The notes beneath the pieces were generated by a model. That model did not search any database. It was not told the DNA's origin and saw only the letters and a list, made by a program, of their open reading frames with translations. From Lumbricus terrestris (lineage: Eukaryota; Annelida; Clitellata; Crassiclitellata; Lumbricidae), in contig OX457038.1 of assembly GCA_949752735.1 (NCBI GenBank), forward strand, positions 23,620,655 through 23,684,654: a stretch of 64,000 bases of DNA, read 5' to 3'. The translations under genes were made by a program, and so were the position numbers. Position 1 is the first letter of the stretch. Each line of letters opens with the position of its first letter. Of this stretch, positions 44,229 through 55,879 are shown in pieces.

Positions 44229-45003
44229 TTAGGCCCCAAAAAAATAATGTTGTGTTTCCGGTAACAGAGCTCTAAAAAATTGGGTAGGTAGGTCGAAAAA
44301 TATTTTTATTTTGGTAAAATATTTTTATACAGTGACTATTCGAAAAATTATACCAACTACGCTTTTTTGCATAAAGGTACATGCTGCAACAAAGTATGTG
44401 TTCCAAGCAAGTATAAACTGCCTAATTTTCCGACTGTCTGCACCTAAAATTGTTCTAGAAAACAATTCTATTAATTTCATTTTGTTGACATTTTTTCTGG
44501 TAAGATAAAGTGTGAAGGGAAGGGGAAGATGAGTGTGAACAGAACATCACTGCTAGGGGTCGTAACAGACTGGCTGAGCCAGTGACTAGTTACACCTAGA
44601 TGTTGCTAGGTTTATTTTCCCTAGTCACCATTAGAGGTGGCTCAAGTGAGAATGATAAGGCTAGAGGTTTCTCAAGACTAGCAACCAGGAAGTAGTTAGG
44701 CAGGAATGAAACTCTAAGGCAATGTCACTGTAAATAAAAAAATGACACAAAATTTTCCGAGTCGCAGCAATAAAAGTGAGTCGGTCAGGTTACCTGAAAC
44801 ACAACTTTTTTAGCCTAAGATCCAACTCTATACAGAAGCCAATGTCACCGTATTATGCCAATACAAATTTAAAAATAATAATTTAAAAAAAATTTTAATA
44901 ACTTTTTTTTAAATAATTTTTTTTACAAAATTATTTTAGTCGCGGCAATAAAAGAGGGTCGGTCGGGTTACCGCAAACACAACATTTTTTTGTGTGGCCT
45001 AAG
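44229..45003. mobile_element. inverted-repeat element (AATGTTGTGTTTSCGGTAAC termini)
   Basis: Left end TTAGGCCCCAAAAAAATAATGTTGTGTTTCCGGTAAC and right end GGGTTACCGCAAACACAACATTTTTTTGTGTGGCCTAA are complementary over about 40 bp. A second right-end-like block (GGTTACCTGAAACACAACTT) lies at about 44790-44815, so the terminus has been duplicated. No clear TSD. A left-end fragment of the same family is at 61905-62085. Confidence 0.6.
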
Positions 45004-45199
45004 ATCAATTTGGGTGACCTTGCAACTGATTTCCCTCAATTTACCTTTTTGCAGAAGAAAAGAGTGGCTTCAGAGCATGTCCCGTGTCCGCCAATGCAGT
45101 AGTAGGCTAAAGAGGTTCCCATCTGCTGTTCTATACAGCTGTTTCAGTGTTGAGTTGTCCTCTGGTAGGAGCACAGTGAGAAAAGAGGGCAACCTCATA

Positions 45200-45365
45200 G
45201 AGAATGGGCACATGATTTAACAGACTGGTGCGGAACATCACTGCAAAAGCTGAGCCACATCGCACTGGAAAGAGAACAGTGGAAGAACATGGTGAAAATG
45301 GCATCAGACATCTACGGGCGATGAGCCCATGGTTCATGGTGATGATGATGAGGAGCACAGTTGGA
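45200..45365 (+). pseudogene. 3' end of a non-LTR element (RTE/CR1-like tail)
   Basis: The plus frame reads LSHIALEREQWKNMVKMASD-like residues (one frame, 45250-45320) followed by IYGR and a stop, then ATGGTGATGATGATGAGG. A C-terminal RxxWxxxV tail before a GATGAT 3' end is typical of several non-LTR families. Only the last ~45 codons survive. Confidence 0.45.
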
Positions 45366-45595
45366 CCAGACGGTCCATCACGGACTGTAATCTATTGCAC
45401 TTCTATTGACCAGCATAACTACACCAAGCCAGTGACGCATATATGGAAAGCAAGAAGCAGTGGTTATTCGCAAATCATATGAAACGTTGGTCCTCCGAGG
45501 CCATGTATCATTATGATGTGCAGGACAGTGAAGGTTGAGCATAGCTCGGGGAAAAGACCGACCATGAGAAGTAAAGGTTCACACAGGGAAACTGC
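45366..45595. other. no recognised feature
   Basis: Short unassigned stretch between the non-LTR tail and the hAT element. Confidence 0.4.
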
Positions 45596-45603
45596 GACCC
45601 CGT

Positions 45604-46797
45604 TAGGGTTGCCAGGTGGCCTTCAGGAAATTACCGGACAATGGCTATCACGTTACGCGGGGTCATATATATATATAATTATACATATTATGTGTGTGTG
45701 CGTGTGTGTCTGAGTGAGTGTGTGTGTGCGTGAGTGTGTGTGCGCGCGATGGAAGAGGGCTGGTGAAAAGGACGAAGTGGGAGTGGGGTGAGACGTGGCG
45801 AGGGTGGCGAAAACCCGACATTTTTCGGGCAACTTCGGGTAATTCAGTATATATATATATATATGTTATATATACTCATATAAGCCTTATATAGTATATA
45901 AGGCAGTAGAGGTGCCGGAGACTCTTTGAAAGTTACTTGCAATGTGCATGTGAGCCAATTCACGGACTAATAGACAAAGAAGGTTGTTTGGAAACTCAGT
46001 CAAGTGTAGGCCTATAGGCTATAGCCTATAGGGTGGATAATCTATCTAATGGTTTATTTGAAAATTTGGCACCAGGACTAATGACTGAATTCGGATATTA
46101 AACAATATTAAAAACACATTTAACGATATCATCACTCAGTAGATAACCCCAGTTGACCTATAGATATGCATGGCAAAATTGAGAAACATCGATCATTAGA
46201 ACGCGAATATCTGTACTCAGACATTTTATGATTCATACTGAGTATAGGCCTACTCAGTGTTGGGCTTATGAGACAGGCTAGAAAGACTTGCAGAGAGAGC
46301 CTAGAGTGGGATATTGGCACAGTTAGACAGGGACAGAACAGACAGAGATAGAGAGGCAGATAAGCACAGACAGGTTACAAGTATCCATGTTTAAGGGAAA
46401 GAAGGAAGTCAGAGAGATAGACAGAAAGGGGTATATTGATTGTGCTGAGAGAGACTGACAGACGAACAAACAGACAGACAGAGACATCGCCTAAATACGG
46501 AGATTCGGTTCAATTATAATGTGAACTCTGTATCAAGCCAACTTTATGCACAAGGTATACAGGCATATTATATTTGGCTCTGTTTCACAAGGCAATCTAT
46601 TATACGTTGGAATATCGTAAGCAGATATCTTTTCATGGCCTCAAGAAAGTACACACTCCAATCGTATCCAACACATTGTTGCTAGCAATAATTATTTACC
46701 GGACACAACCATGTCCGGTAATGTCTGAAATTTCTGACCGGACATTTTGTGTAAATACCGGACTGTCCGGTTCATTACCGGACGCCTGGCAACCCTA
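45604..46797. mobile_element. hAT-type element (TAGGGTTGCCAGG termini)
   Basis: TAGGGTTGCCAGGTGGCC at 45604 and GGACGCCTGGCAACCCTA ending at 46797 form TIRs. ACCGGACA words are repeated at both ends (TTACCGGACAATGG; GTCCGGTTCATTACCGGACG). The flanks are GACCCCGT and GACCCCCGT, an 8-bp TSD with one extra C. The interior holds AT and TG microsatellites (45665-45745, 45850-45900) and no transposase. Confidence 0.85.
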
Positions 46798-46806
46798 GAC
46801 CCCCGT

Positions 46807-47339
46807 GAGTTCGTGGAGACCGGAAAGTGATATATATCGAAATCACAGTTCTGTACACATACAGGGAAGTCAGATACGGAGAGGGCGACCCCTTTGGTAT
46901 CTTTCGATAGATACTGGTGCATTGGCTAACTACAGGGAAAGGTCTATACTGGCTCGGTTCGATCAGAATATAGGAAGGGTGTGCCCTGTTGTACTATATG
47001 TCGGGTAACTACCTGAGATACTAAATTGTGAGGCTCCACGCATATTCTTTTCTACTTGCGGGTCTTCTGCACCTTTCGACTTCCGGGGATCTCGCAGATT
47101 CTCATCTTGCGTTTTTTCGCAGAAATATATTGCTATGCTATTTTTTTAACCACACATATAGTGCCATAGTAACTCTCGTCATTGGGTGTCTGTCTGGGTG
47201 AGAACCAGATATAATTTGGCAAGAGCCTGTGCCTTCGAGACCAAATGCATGTTGACTATTACTGAAGAAAGGCTCTCAGCGGCTTCCCTGCCCGAATTGA
47301 CCCAGACATGGAAGCCTCCCATTCAGCGGGCAATTAATT
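46807..47339. other. no recognised feature
   Basis: Short frames only; no repeat family recognised. Confidence 0.4.
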
Positions 47340-47342
47340 TCA

Positions 47343-47714
47343 TTTCGCGAGTGCTGTAGTCGCTTCTGACTTCAGCCAATAGATCGCGTCCTCTTCAGCG
47401 TTGTGCAGGGCCCGTAGGCCGCAGCTGAATTTTGTCCTTGGGCACACGTTGACAATATGCTCCATTGATTGAACCTGTCCGCATTCGCAATCCGCCGACG
47501 AACCGAGACCCCATTTGTGCAGGATCGCGCGACAGGGACCCTGCCCCGTGCGGAAGTTATTCAGTAGGGTCCAGACGTCTCGTGAGTAGTTGAAACCCGG
47601 CTGTCGGATAGTAGGGACTGATTGACCACTGGTGCCGACAGCCAGTCCCCCCGCCACAATGTATCCGCAAATTGAGATCAGGGACTCACTCCTCTTTGGG
47701 TGGACTGTGTTCAA
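47343..47714 (-). pseudogene. C-terminal fragment of a non-LTR retrotransposon polyprotein
   Basis: 124-codon frame: RQPGFNYSRDVWTLLNNFRT, GQGPCRAILHKWGLGSSADC, ECGQVQSMEHIVNVCPRTKF, then LRALHNAEEDAIYWLKS. This is the RxxW..LNRFRTG.G.C...L.KWG...S..C.CG..Q...HI...CP motif series from the C-terminus of jockey/R1-like elements, including the C-x-C...H...C zinc-knuckle-like residues. Sequence to the right (47715-48360, minus) should hold the RT body but is badly decayed. Confidence 0.75.
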
Positions 47715-48355
47715 TGGATTTCGGCATTTGGTCCAAAATGGCCTTCATGAACACAGGTATAGTGTCGAAATATGTTCGCAGTGTATGTTAGCACCAGACA
47801 CAACAGAGTCTCATCTGCAGCACTCACTCCAAGCCTGCAGAAGTGCAGATGATGCATGATCGAGAACCCCTCCCACACCAGTTCACGACTATCGATCCAA
47901 AGACACACGACGACACCTCCAGATTAGACATTAGATGACATCAAGTCTAGAAAAGCAGCAGCTATTTTTCTCATATGGACCGCAGGAGTGCAGACTGATC
48001 GGACACCCAGGAGCTTACATGGCATTTGGCTCTGCTGCCATAAACCGATGTGCAGAGCTAGATTGCCAACAAGTCACTGGCATCTTTGCCGCTGCTCAAC
48101 ACCTGACCTATCACTCTTTGTGTTTTATCGCACATTTCCATAATCCCCAAAAGAGTGGACTTGTTGCCATGCTCTGCATTACTCGGTTGTTTGGCACATC
48201 CATCCTGATCATGAGACAGGCCATTAGACGTGGTACAGCGTAGCACGGGCATGGCACTTCCAGTCAACTGTCTCGTGCCCTGGCATGGAAATAACCGGTG
48301 GAAGTGAGATGGTGAGGTGGCAGTCGCAATCATTTGCGAACTGCAATCCGACCAA
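47715..48355 (-). pseudogene. decayed upstream part of the same or another non-LTR element
   Basis: The minus strand near 48340-48310 reads GLQFANDCD, like the RT motif-C block LQYADDCAL. Other blocks could not be placed. Orientation agrees with 47343-47714. Confidence 0.35.
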
Positions 48356-48359
48356 GATC

Positions 48360-49800
48360 ATTAAAGGCCGAGGTTGACATTCCAGATTCTCTCTGTAAAC
48401 CAGACACGTGACGCCTTCAGTAGGCATGACAAAATAGAGACCTGCTGACCAATCAACCTCTGCTTCAAGTTCACCTGAAACCACTGACCACTGCTATAGA
48501 TTGCTGGCTGTCTAAACTGGATCGAGGACAATTGTCCACCCAAGATATCTAGACTCCCCTGAGTGGGTATTTGTATGCAGACTAGCTTGGCCTACCAGCG
48601 CTTGGTGCTGTCTTGATCTCAGGGTATACCATGTGTACCTGTGTTTGTATACATATTGCAGAGATTCACCTCAGTTGGGCCATGGTGCTTATATATTTTA
48701 GTATCTCAACTGGTCAGCCTTGCCATACAGAATATATATATATATATATATGCCTTATGTACTTGTTCCTTGCATGGTTGCATGCATCACAATCCGTAAG
48801 GGATTTGATATTATTAGACATTGTCTAAGCCTTGTAACTACTTGTAAACTCTCCACCCCTACTCCACCAATAAAATCAGTCCAGTGTTAATTGCAATGAA
48901 TGTGCACATTACGCCTATAACAGAACTCTTGGAGTTTGTGTTGTTGGAACCATGCAAAAGTAGGACATGCAACTTTTTGTGGATCGGTCAGACAGACGTT
49001 CTATAAAAGTTCGCATGGTTCCAGCTGCTGCAACTCCCATCGGTGTGTACAGTATATTGTCTTATGGAAGAAAAGACACAAATGATAAGAAACGGATATA
49101 GTGGGTGAATAAAGCAATTTATGAACTCCAAGACTCTTGCAACGATCAGCTTCTGACAACAAAAGAAAGGACGCTGGAATAAACTGTGGAATGGCATTTC
49201 AAAATACATGTGTTGTCACATACCGATCATTCTATATAATTATTCGTAATGCTGACCAGTTGAGATACTCGAATATAAACATCCAGGCCCATTGTGAGGT
49301 GCATAGAATGATCAAACACCCGCACACACACACGCACACACATGTAAATACCCATAGACAGAGACATGCAAACACAGGTCGTATACGTGAAGGTAAAGAC
49401 AGAACCAGGCGCTGGAGGTAGGCTAAGCTAATCTGCATGCAGATACCCACCGGGTGGACAATTGTCCTCGACCAAGTTTAGTCAGCCTAACTATCTAGAA
49501 AAGTGGTCAGTGGCAAGATTCTTTCAATCTGATCTTGGGTCAGTGGTACACACACGCACAGGCACACACAGGCCGTATACGCCAAGCTAATCTGCATAAG
49601 GTACCCACTCAGGGGAGTCTATAGAGGTCTTCGGTGGACAATTCCTCAACCTGGTTTAGATAGGCTATAGCTATCTATAGCATCGGTCAGTGGTTTCAGT
49701 TGCACTTGAAGCAGAGGCTGATTGACAAGCTGGTCTCTATAGGTCACGCCCAGTTTACAGAGGGAATCTGGAATGTCAACCTCGGCCTTTAAGGGACTTA
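48360..49800. repeat. 1.4-kb inverted repeat with ~230-bp arms
   Basis: 48365-48600 (AGGCCGAGGTTGACATTCCA ... GGACAATTGTCCACCC ... CTCCCCTGAGTGGGTA) reappears inverted at 49570-49795 (ACTCAGGGGAGTCT ... GGTGGACAATTCC ... GAATCTGGAATGTCAACCTC). A third, partial copy lies at 49415-49530. The spacer contains TA and CA microsatellites and several short frames. No TSD or coding potential was recognised. Confidence 0.7.
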
Positions 49801-49989
49801 GCGCTTAACTCTCCTAGGAAAAGTCCATGATACATTTTCGTCAAAAAAATTACAGTGCAATGCGCTGCTGGGGGGGGCTTCAAAGGCAATTCAACTCCAC
49901 TATGACGAACTCCCTATTGGTCTTCCTTACTCTGAGTGGTCCAGCCACAGTCCCCAGGTACATCTGAGCAACTTGACGGACTCACCAAT

Positions 49990-50170
49990 GAGGGTTAAAA
50001 GCCGTGAGGAATTAATCACCCAGCGTTTAGCCTTCCCATCAATGTCAATTCAGAGGGAGGCACTCTTTGCCAGGTTCAGTTGAAGCCCGTCCACCTGTTC
50101 CGCAGACCATTCGCAGATGAGGCGATCAGGACAAGATCCTCAGCAAAAGCCAAACACAGAAAAATGACCT
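49990..50170 (-). pseudogene. RT fragment with R2-like palm motif
   Basis: The minus strand reads LAFAEDLVLIASS, then GLQ-like and QVDGLQLNLAKSASL, IDIDGKAKRWVINSS. FADDLVLIA..GLQ..(15)..LNxxKS is the motif-C region of R2/NeSL-type RTs; here FADD is FAED. Stops and frame changes are present. Confidence 0.5.
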
Positions 50171-50439
50171 CTTTATTCAGAAAGAGGTCTATGGCCTGGT
50201 TCAGCTCCGCCAAGACCTCCTACATCACACAGCTGAATATGATGGCTGAGGACCGCAAGAGTAAACTCAAAAGCAACAGCTAAAATTTATTGATAATTAT
50301 TAACAGTAATGAAATTTATTATATACACAATTACACACGCCATGTTTTGAATGATTTTTAATGTCTCCACACCAAAAAGTTATTAAGGTCCTCAAAGCGG
50401 GCGGCTGAAGAGGCGGTCCATTCAGATGTGGTCGGGGCG

Positions 50440-50705
50440 TACATCAAGGCAATACTCTGACCGCCATCATATTCAGCTGTGTCATGTAGGAGGTCTTGGC
50501 GGAGCTGAACCAGGCCATAGACTTACTTACTGCAAATCTCTGAATGGCGGTGGCCATGGCCGGATTGGCAACCCATGGATCCTCCTTTGGGTCAGACCCT
50601 TTGGCAAAGATGTTAGTATCATCAACAAACAATTAATTTCAGTGTGGTGGCACTTTGTAAATCATTAGCGTAAAGAAAAAACAGTAAAGGTACCATAACT
50701 GAGCC
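50440..50705 (-). pseudogene. RT motif B/C fragment
   Basis: Minus strand: GSVMVPLLFFLYANDLQSAT (50700-50640; motif B, normally GSVLGPLLFLLYINDL), then after a one-base shift FVDDTNIFAKGSDPKEDPWV (50632-50575; motif C, FVDD). The next part (LFxSAKTSYMTQLNMM) is nearly repeated at 50160-50250, so the fragment is partly duplicated. Confidence 0.6.
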
Positions 50706-51360
50706 ATGAGTAAGTAAGTAAGTAAGAATATTCTTTATTATACCACCAGCAAACGCACAGTAGTTTACTGAGGAAATAAATAATAGAAAACATTTATGCA
50801 AAGTTATACAACATTCGCATAATAAAACTGTTTCTGGCAAAAGAATCAACTCTAGAAAGGATTAGATTATGTGGCCTTGGTCGAGTATTGTATGGAGTGA
50901 CCTTATGGGGAGGAGGTCGTGAAGAATGTGACAAGTATTTAAGAGGATAGAGCGGAAAAGAGCAGAGTCAGCTTTAGAACAGAGTGCGTCAAAACTAGGA
51001 AAATCGGTAGGAAGGAAACTTGAACGGGTCAATTTTCTTAAAAGACCGTTAAGACGTTTACGCTCCATTGCGTTGGCAAATCCCCACCAAACAGGGGAGG
51101 CATAAAGTAATCTTGCAATGGTAGTAGCTCTAACAACATCAAACAGACACTGACCATGGAGGCCGAGGGCGACCAAAATACGCAAAGCAAACATGGATTG
51201 CTGTGCTTTACAGCATATTCTGCTAATGTGAGCCTCAAAGCCAATCCGATCAGAGATGGTGACACCCAAAATAACCATCTGCTGGACCCTTTCGATGCTC
51301 GAGAAGGGGGAGGGAGAGCAATAGCTTTAGACCGAGGTCGCCTGATGATCATTTCACTGG
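50706..51360 (-). pseudogene. 5'-truncated non-LTR element, RT thumb and C-terminus
   Basis: VILGVTISDRIGFEAHISRI, CCKAQQSMFALRILVALGLH, IARLLYASPVWWGFAN, RLNGLLRKLTRSSFLPTDFP in one minus frame (51278-50865), matching the LGVxLs..L.w..Hv..I..ka....y.LR.l...G......vy.s.i...l.YaspvW block of non-LTR polymerases. The 3' end is a TTAC tandem (plus-strand GTAAGTAAGTAAGTAAG, about 50709-50726). It inserted into or beside the RT fragment at 50440-50705. Confidence 0.75.
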
Positions 51361-51555
51361 TCTTAGCTTGCTTTAGTTAAATTATTACTTTTCAATTACG
51401 ATGATTTTGTGGTTCTATAGTTAGTGAACTTGGGGGAGCCACTTGAAATCACTTCACGAGCCACACGCAGCCCGCCGGTCACAGCATGGATAGTGCCCAC
51501 TGTTCGAAGGTCTAGAGACAATATCACAAATTAGCCTAGGAAAACAGAATATATA
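51361..51555. other. no recognised gene
   Basis: Contains ACTTCACGAGCCACACGCAG CCCGCCGG, which resembles the subterminal part of an hAT end, but no terminus was defined. Confidence 0.3.
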
Positions 51556-51562
51556 ATAAAAC

Positions 51563-52590
51563 TAGCTGTACCCCGCCACGCGTTGCTGTGGCTGTGCTGT
51601 GGCTGAAAAGACTCTCCCTCCCACCCTCACTCCCTACTTCCCTTCCTCTGTCTCCCTTCCTGCCTCTGTCCTCCCATCCCCTCCCCTTCCCTGCCTCACA
51701 CCCTCCTCCCGTTTTCTCCATCCCTCTCCCTCGCTCTCTCCCTCCCCTTTCTCCCTCCCTCTTCCTCCCGCTCCCTCCCTTTCACACTCACCCCTCTCTT
51801 CCTCTCCTTTGCCCCTCCCCGTCCGTTGTCCGTCCGTAAAACTCCGAGATCCTTGATTTTGTAAAAATCGAGATCGCTCAAATCGTTCGCATAGTTGTGT
51901 TTTTTGGTCGAAAAGATTGCGCTTTTCCCCAAAAGGTATTATAACAACCCGCTTATGTTCGAATGGAACGGTTTGCGAAAATCTATATAAATAAAAATGT
52001 AAAACGTTAGTTTTTGTTACTGTAGAAATCAACAGCTAGATAAATATATGCGCTATAAAAAAAAGGGAAGGCTAGCCTATATGTGCTATAAATAGACGGC
52101 CGCAGTCGGAAGCAACGTCGGTTTGAAATTGAAATCGAGATCGGTCAAATCGTTCGCATAGTTGTGTTTTTTGGTCGAAAAGATTGCGCTTTTTCCCAAA
52201 AGGCATTATAACAACCCGCTTATGTTCGAATGGAACGGTTTGCGAAAATCTATATAAATAAAAATGTAAAACGTTAGTTTTTGTTACTGTAGAAATCAAC
52301 AGCTAGATAAATATATGCGCTATAAAAAAAGAACGCACGTAGCCTATATGTGCTATAAATAGACGGCCGCAGTCGGAAGCAACATCGGTTTGAAATTGAA
52401 ATCGAGATCGGTCAAATCGTTCGCATAGTTGTGTTTTTTGGTCGAAAAGATTGCGCTTTTCCCCAAAAGGCATTATAACAACACGCTTATGTTCAAATGG
52501 AACGGTTTGCGAAAATTTTGAAAAGAATCGGTGAAGAACTTATCGGGTTCTGAGGCCACAAAAAGTAACGTTTGACATTTTTATTTATAT
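51563..52590. repeat. ACTAGCTGTACCCC repeat with 267-bp tandem units
   Basis: Starts ACTAGCTGTACCCCGCCACG (51563), followed by a CT-rich CTCCCTCCCTC tract (51610-51830). Then three units of about 267 bp follow (AATCGAGATCGSTCAAATCG at about 51867, 52133, 52400), each with 'TTTTTTGGTCGAAAAGATTG' and 'CTATATAAATAAAAATGTAA'. It is related in its first bases to 9536-10260. Class unresolved. It sits immediately downstream of exon 2 of the CCCH/RWD gene, in what would be its next intron. Confidence 0.75.
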
Positions 52591-52679
52591 AGATATCAGT
52601 TATATCAGCATCATAAAACATTAATTCAACATCTTGAACTTGGGGTTTAAAACTCAGTAAATATGGTAAGGATACATAC

Positions 52680-52739
52680 ATCAGATGGGTAATATGCAGG
52701 AAACACCACTCGTAAATTGATTTCCTTGACATCATATGG
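52680..52739 (-). CDS. CCCH/RWD protein gene, exon 2 (20 codons)
   Basis: Minus-strand acceptor TTTCTTTTGCAG precedes the exon and donor GTATGT follows it. The exon encodes PYDVKEINLRVVFPAYYPSD in phase 0 at both ends. Joined to exon 1 it gives ...TDPDW|PYDVKEINLRV..., a smooth continuation of an RWD-like fold (hydrophobic strand, then FP-x-x-YP). The YP motif after a strand is the signature turn of RWD and UBC-related domains. Later exons were not found; repeats fill the sequence to the left. Confidence 0.72.
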
Positions 52740-54617
52740 CTGCAAAAGAAACAGCATAAAATTTAAATTAAAAAAAATTACAAAATGTTATTTTCAATGT
52801 TACACGTGCTGATTTCTCGATAATACATAGAAAATCAATGGTCAATCTAAACTTATATCCATGTCAGATTAACAAATTTGGTGGCCCTCTTCAGCAAAAC
52901 TGAGGAGCCTCAACCCACGGAATTACAGCAAAAGGACACATAAAATGTGTTATATTCAGTGACAGGATATTTGAGAAATGCCAACATGTCATAATTAAAT
53001 GTAAATCTTCTCAAGTTATCCACGCTTTAAAAAGTAAGTCAGTTAGGGTGTTTCTAAGGTACATGTGAAAATTTCAGCTAAATGATTTTTTATCGACCAG
53101 ATGAAATTATCGTGTAAACTAAATATCAAAAATTATATTGGGCGAGCTGAACATTTACGACTTGCTCAAGAGGACTGAAGTTAAGAACTCGGTTGCATTG
53201 CAAGTATTCTATCTACGATTTCAATACATGCAAGTCATAAGCTATAGAACACTTCTCAAACAGGCCCGCCGACAGAAATTCCGGGCCCCTGGGCTGAGTA
53301 GTCACGGGCCCCAAACTATCTTTAGGGTTTTTGAGCAAATTTACACAAAAACAAATAAAAATAACAATAGTGTGGGTACGCTGATGCTTGCATTTATGAT
53401 TTTAATCAGTTCTTAATGTTAAGAATTTAATTTTCAAATAATATGGTAATCAACAAGCAACAGTTCTGGATTTAACTGCAACAATATCTCTTATAATATC
53501 AGTATCCTGGTATAGTTCACTGTCTTGTCTGCGAACCTGAAAAATTAAAATTCTTTGTAATCGTCTGAATACATTAATCTCATGGTTAAAGGAACTTTAT
53601 AACCACATTTTTTGGGCTTGATTGTCTCATTTCTAGAACGGCAAAGCTTTACATTAAATGACAAAAAACACTGTTAGATACTTTGGTACACTGATTTTTA
53701 AAAAAAACGAACATTATCATTTTTTAACTTGCACAAATTTTTCGTTTTTGGTGCGTAATTTTTTCAATTTTTTGCGCAAATTTCAGGGGGCCTAACTTAA
53801 TAGCAGCAACTTTCCCTGATATCTTGTTCTCTCTCACAGTGCGAGACCTTGGAATAACTTTTGATCAAGAGCAGTGATATTTTCATTAACGATAAGTGAA
53901 ATTAGAACTGAAAATATTGATTTCCGCTAAGTATAACTGAAACTGTAGGTGAAATTATTTTAAGAACGAAAACTGAAATAGAATGGAAATTAAGCACACT
54001 GAATGAAAATTAGAATAAAAATGAAAATTAATTCTCAAGCTGAAATTAATTTTTTTTAAATTAAAAATTTAGTTGACAGTCTTTCCAATGCAGTTGTGTT
54101 TAGAAGATGCACCGGTACTTTCTGACTCTTAAAACTTTTGTATTTTGGCCTAGCTTGTGCTTCCATGTGTAATTTATTATGGTCATTTTAAAATAATTTT
54201 TCATTTGGACTTGGTTAGGTGAAAATCACTTGGCTAAATGACAAAAATCATGTCGCTTTAAGACTTTAAGTAGGCCTACTGCAAAGAAACGGACAAGTGC
54301 GGAACTGCCTCTTTTGATAAAATTTAAACATAATGGGTAGGAGGCGATGCTTGAGTAATAATTACTATCGTTGTCATGCAAGCAATAACGAATGCTTAAA
54401 ACTTTGACCAAAACTTGCTTTTTAAAAAAAGAAATACAGTTTCCAGGACCATCCAATACCATATTGGAGGTAAAATTTATTATGTAGTAGACTCGACTAC
54501 AAGAAATGAACACAAGTAGTTTTTCACATTCCTTGACACCTTTGCATACCACTGCGTACATATTGGGAAACACTGAGGATAAATTACAAAATCTTAATGT
54601 AAACACGAACCACTTAC
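52740..54617 (-). other. intron between exons 1 and 2 of the CCCH/RWD gene
   Basis: Runs from donor GTAAGT (54617-54612, minus) to acceptor TTTTGCAG (52740). It holds a repeat with CAGGCCCGCCGACAG and GGGCCCC words (53262-53340) and ACTGAAAAT-type simple repeats (53870-54060). A possible alternative 3' exon lies at about 53539-53450: TTTTTCAG, then VRRQDSELYQDTDIIRDIVA and a stop. Confidence 0.65.
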
Positions 54618-55547
54618 CCAATCTGGGTCAGTGCATGAAAAGACGAATTGGAATATAGACTGGTCATCAAAAGAAACGTCTTTTGCAAGTGGATACCTCT
54701 TTTTCAGTTGCTCAATTTCTATTCTTCGCAAGTCTTTTGGTCGTTCTTCGGCTATATCTTTAGTGCTAAACCACCGATTTCTTTCAGATGCAGCAATTAA
54801 AATCTTTCCTTCTGTGTCTGTTTCACTGATTGTATCGACAGGCAAATCTTCTCCTTTACATCTTGCAAAGAAGTCTTCCACCAAACCAGAGTCAGATGAT
54901 GTCTCACTATTACCTCCAAAAGCAAATGACAGTGCGCTGGTCTTGCTCTCATTTAAACGTGATCTCATAGTTGTAAATGGATTGCTCTGTAATGTGGAAG
55001 TAACGTGTTTAAACCGACATCTCTGACCGAATCTGCAAAAGCCAGCCTTATAGAACCTACAGAGTTTTCTGGAACTTGGAAAAGTAGTTTGATTCATATT
55101 TGAAGAGGAAGCCAATTTACGCTCCTCTTCAGGCAAGCTTTCTGCCATAATTTCTCCACCTGCAATCGCATTGCACTTTGCTGAAGCTGTGTCACATTTC
55201 TGGACTTTCCTTGTTGCAGCAGATTGTTCTGATCGAGCAACAGCATGGGAGTACTTACATTCCCTTCCGAACCTACACCAGCCTCTCTGCAGGAAATAGT
55301 TGCAAATTGGTAGGCTAAAATTACTCTTTTCATTTTCAGAAAAGCAGGTTCTACTTATATTACTAGTATTCCTTGTATCTCTTTTGAAGTTGCCATGTAA
55401 CCCTGACACATCTTGCTTCGACAAATCATCATGACCTGTATCACTTAAGTGAAGATAGCGACAATGTTGTCCTCTAGCACACTGTCCACTTGCAAAGAAC
55501 TGACAAGTTGGGCGACTGTAAACAGAATTTGACTTTGAATCACACAT
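54618..55547 (-). CDS. CCCH/RWD protein gene, exon 1: three CCCH zinc fingers
   Basis: 310 codons from ATG at 55547, with an in-frame TGA seven codons upstream, to the consensus donor TGG|GTAAGT. Three CCCH fingers: C15-x7-C23-x5-C29-x3-H33, C82-x8-C91-x5-C97-x3-H101 and C163-x7-C171-x5-C177-x3-H181. The linkers are polar and low in complexity, suggesting disorder. From about residue 270 an RWD-like domain begins (RRIEIEQLKKRYPLAKDVSF, then FQFVFSCTDPDW). CCCH fingers of this spacing usually bind RNA; RWD domains bind proteins, often in ubiquitin or translation pathways. I do not recognise the ortholog. The frame is intact, the composition differs from the surrounding repeats and phase is conserved into exon 2, so it is probably a real host gene. 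A non-coding upstream exon cannot be excluded. Confidence 0.85.
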
Positions 55548-55879
55548 AACTTTCTCCTTAACTTCTCTATGTCAGTACTTTTCAAGCTTGTCCGGCCAGC
55601 AAAGCACAAATCTGCTTCAACTGTAATTCTAAAACCAGAAATAATGCACATACATTATATCATGAACACCAGCAATTTACACAAGAAAGCAAAAAGTGCT
55701 AAGTTATATGTGACAATTTGCATTTTAAAACTTACACAATTGTGATGAAAGCGTTCTTTTCCCGTCGTTTGTCGGGATCTAGATAGAGAGTTAGAAGGCA
55801 AAACATGCGAGAGGGGTAAAAAATATTGAAAATTGTTTTATGGTGTATATTTATTCAGAAATATGTCTACTTTAAATAT

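Noticed and set aside
44229..45003. hAT assignment for the TTAGGCC inverted-repeat element
   Set aside because: The 8-bp flanks (TTTGTGGA versus AGATCAAT) do not match, so only an inverted-repeat element is claimed.
53262..53815. hAT element starting CAGGCCCGCCGACAG
   Set aside because: The left end looks right, but I found no matching right terminus or 8-bp TSD; GGGGGCCTAAC near 53785 does not pair.
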